Below, in pieces: positions 6,626-7,002 of a stretch of 7,002 nt of DNA (within the stretch, counting starts at the first letter, position 1; each line of letters starts with the position of its first letter). The translations under genes were made by a program, and so were the position numbers. The stretch is from positions 1 through 7,002 of the forward strand of contig CBDURF010000176.1 of NCBI GenBank assembly GCA_965369705.1, read 5' to 3'. This DNA is from JAGLCY01 sp965369705. Its GTDB lineage: Bacteria > Krumholzibacteriota > Krumholzibacteriia > LZORAL124-64-63. The notes below the pieces were generated by a model. That model was not told where the DNA came from. It did not search any database and worked only from the letters and a program-made list of their open reading frames with translations.

Positions 6626-7002
6626 TCAGTCCTTTCTGGTGACGCTGGCGAATACCGGCAGCTTGAGGTTTTCCTCCACATCCTTCGGCACGAAAACCCG
6701 GTGATCCATGTTGTCGATCAGGAAAGCAGCCACCACGCCGAGAGCGAGGGCGAACACGGCGATCATGATGAAGTAGACGATTGTCTTCCCACCCGACATG
6801 ATACTGATGATCTCGGGGTCCGTCAGCACGACGACCGAGCTGACACGTTCGTCGGCAAGCTGGCTGAGTCTGACTTCGCCCCGTTTGCCCTGGAGTTCTT
6901 TCATCAATCCACGGACGGATTCGATCTCAAGGTCCAGCAGGGAAATGCGCTGGTAGGCGAGCGGCCCCTTGCGGTTTTTCTGTTCCAGTTCGGCAATCTG
7001 GG
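6626..7002 (-). CDS. Polysaccharide co-polymerase / chain-length determinant (Wzz/GumC-like), C-terminal part only
   Basis: Only the last 124 complete codons are visible; the gene continues past the right edge. The visible part starts with a heptad-like charged stretch (QIAELEQKNR, LLDLEIESVRGLMKEL), consistent with the long periplasmic coiled coil of this family. One membrane helix follows, at about residues 73-95 (TIVYFIMIAVFALALGVVAA), then a short cytoplasmic tail containing NMDHRVFVPKDVEENLKLPV. That tail is the LPV-type segment found after the second helix in GumC-type proteins. Such proteins set the length of O-antigen or exopolysaccharide chains together with a Wzy polymerase, matching the next gene. 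The protein stops soon after this tail, so any tyrosine-kinase partner would be a separate gene. The usual Pro-rich stretch before the helix is weak here (LTDPEIISIMSGG). The frame is open at the edge, so the internal TTG at 6907 is not taken as the start. Confidence 0.82.
   Translation of the reverse strand, partial: QIAELEQKNRKGPLAYQRISLLDLEIESVRGLMKELQGKRGEVRLSQLADERVSSVVVLTDPEIISIMSGGKTIVYFIMIAVFALALGVVAAFLIDNMDHRVFVPKDVEENLKLPVFASVTRKD
6630..6635 (-). promoter_or_regulatory. Ribosome binding site supporting the TTG start of the ligase gene
   Basis: AAAGGA lies inside the last codons of the chain-length gene, 5 nt before TTG 6624. The stop (TGA, 6628-6626) and the start are separated by one base, so ribosomes ending on the first gene can restart on the second. 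This site decides the TTG start over the longer open frame to 6681. Confidence 0.7.

Noticed and set aside
6625..6681. 19-codon N-terminal extension of the ligase frame
   Set aside because: It overlaps the 3' end of the chain-length gene. TTG 6624 has a well-spaced AAAGGA and follows the upstream stop by one base.

Overview
The window comes from a Gram-negative-type bacterium with high G+C (roughly 60 % by eye). The envelope genes support this: an O-antigen-ligase-like polytopic protein, a Wzz/GumC-type chain-length protein and a SPOR-domain protein. No gene here fixes the phylum, and no rRNA, tRNA, insertion sequence, CRISPR array or phage gene is visible. Coding density is close to 100 %, and the longest gap between genes is about 22 bases.

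Layout. The left end (to 1225) holds a + strand gene for a membrane-anchored SGNH/GDSL-like hydrolase or acyltransferase, whose reading frame runs off the left edge. It converges on a block of five genes on the - strand, read from right to left: the C-terminal end of a polysaccharide co-polymerase (7002 to 6626, cut by the right edge), an O-antigen ligase/polymerase family membrane protein (6624 to 5149), an ExeA/GspA-type AAA+ ATPase joined to a Pro-rich linker, one membrane segment and a C-terminal SPOR domain (5159 to 3573), and two family-4 glycosyltransferases in tandem (3556 to 2408 and 2420 to 1248). Spacings in the - block are 1 nt, an 11-bp overlap, 16 nt and a 4- or 13-bp overlap, so it is almost certainly one operon. 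Its promoter and first genes lie beyond the right edge. Three of the four starts inside the block are non-ATG (TTG, TTG, and GTG or TTG).

How the genes fit together (inference). The operon looks like part of a surface polysaccharide (exopolysaccharide or O-antigen) locus. The two GT4 enzymes would add sugars to a lipid-linked precursor on the cytoplasmic face. The Wzz-like protein would set chain length, and the ligase/polymerase would polymerise or transfer the glycan in the periplasm. The ExeA-like ATPase could link cytoplasmic ATP hydrolysis to the cell wall through its SPOR domain. ATPases of this class occur in exosortase (PEP-CTERM)-associated polysaccharide loci, but no exosortase is visible here. 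The SGNH protein could acylate or deacylate the same glycan.

The most interesting item is the ATPase-SPOR fusion, whose linker is encoded by near-perfect 24-bp repeats. The rest is a conventional, tightly packed envelope-glycan operon.
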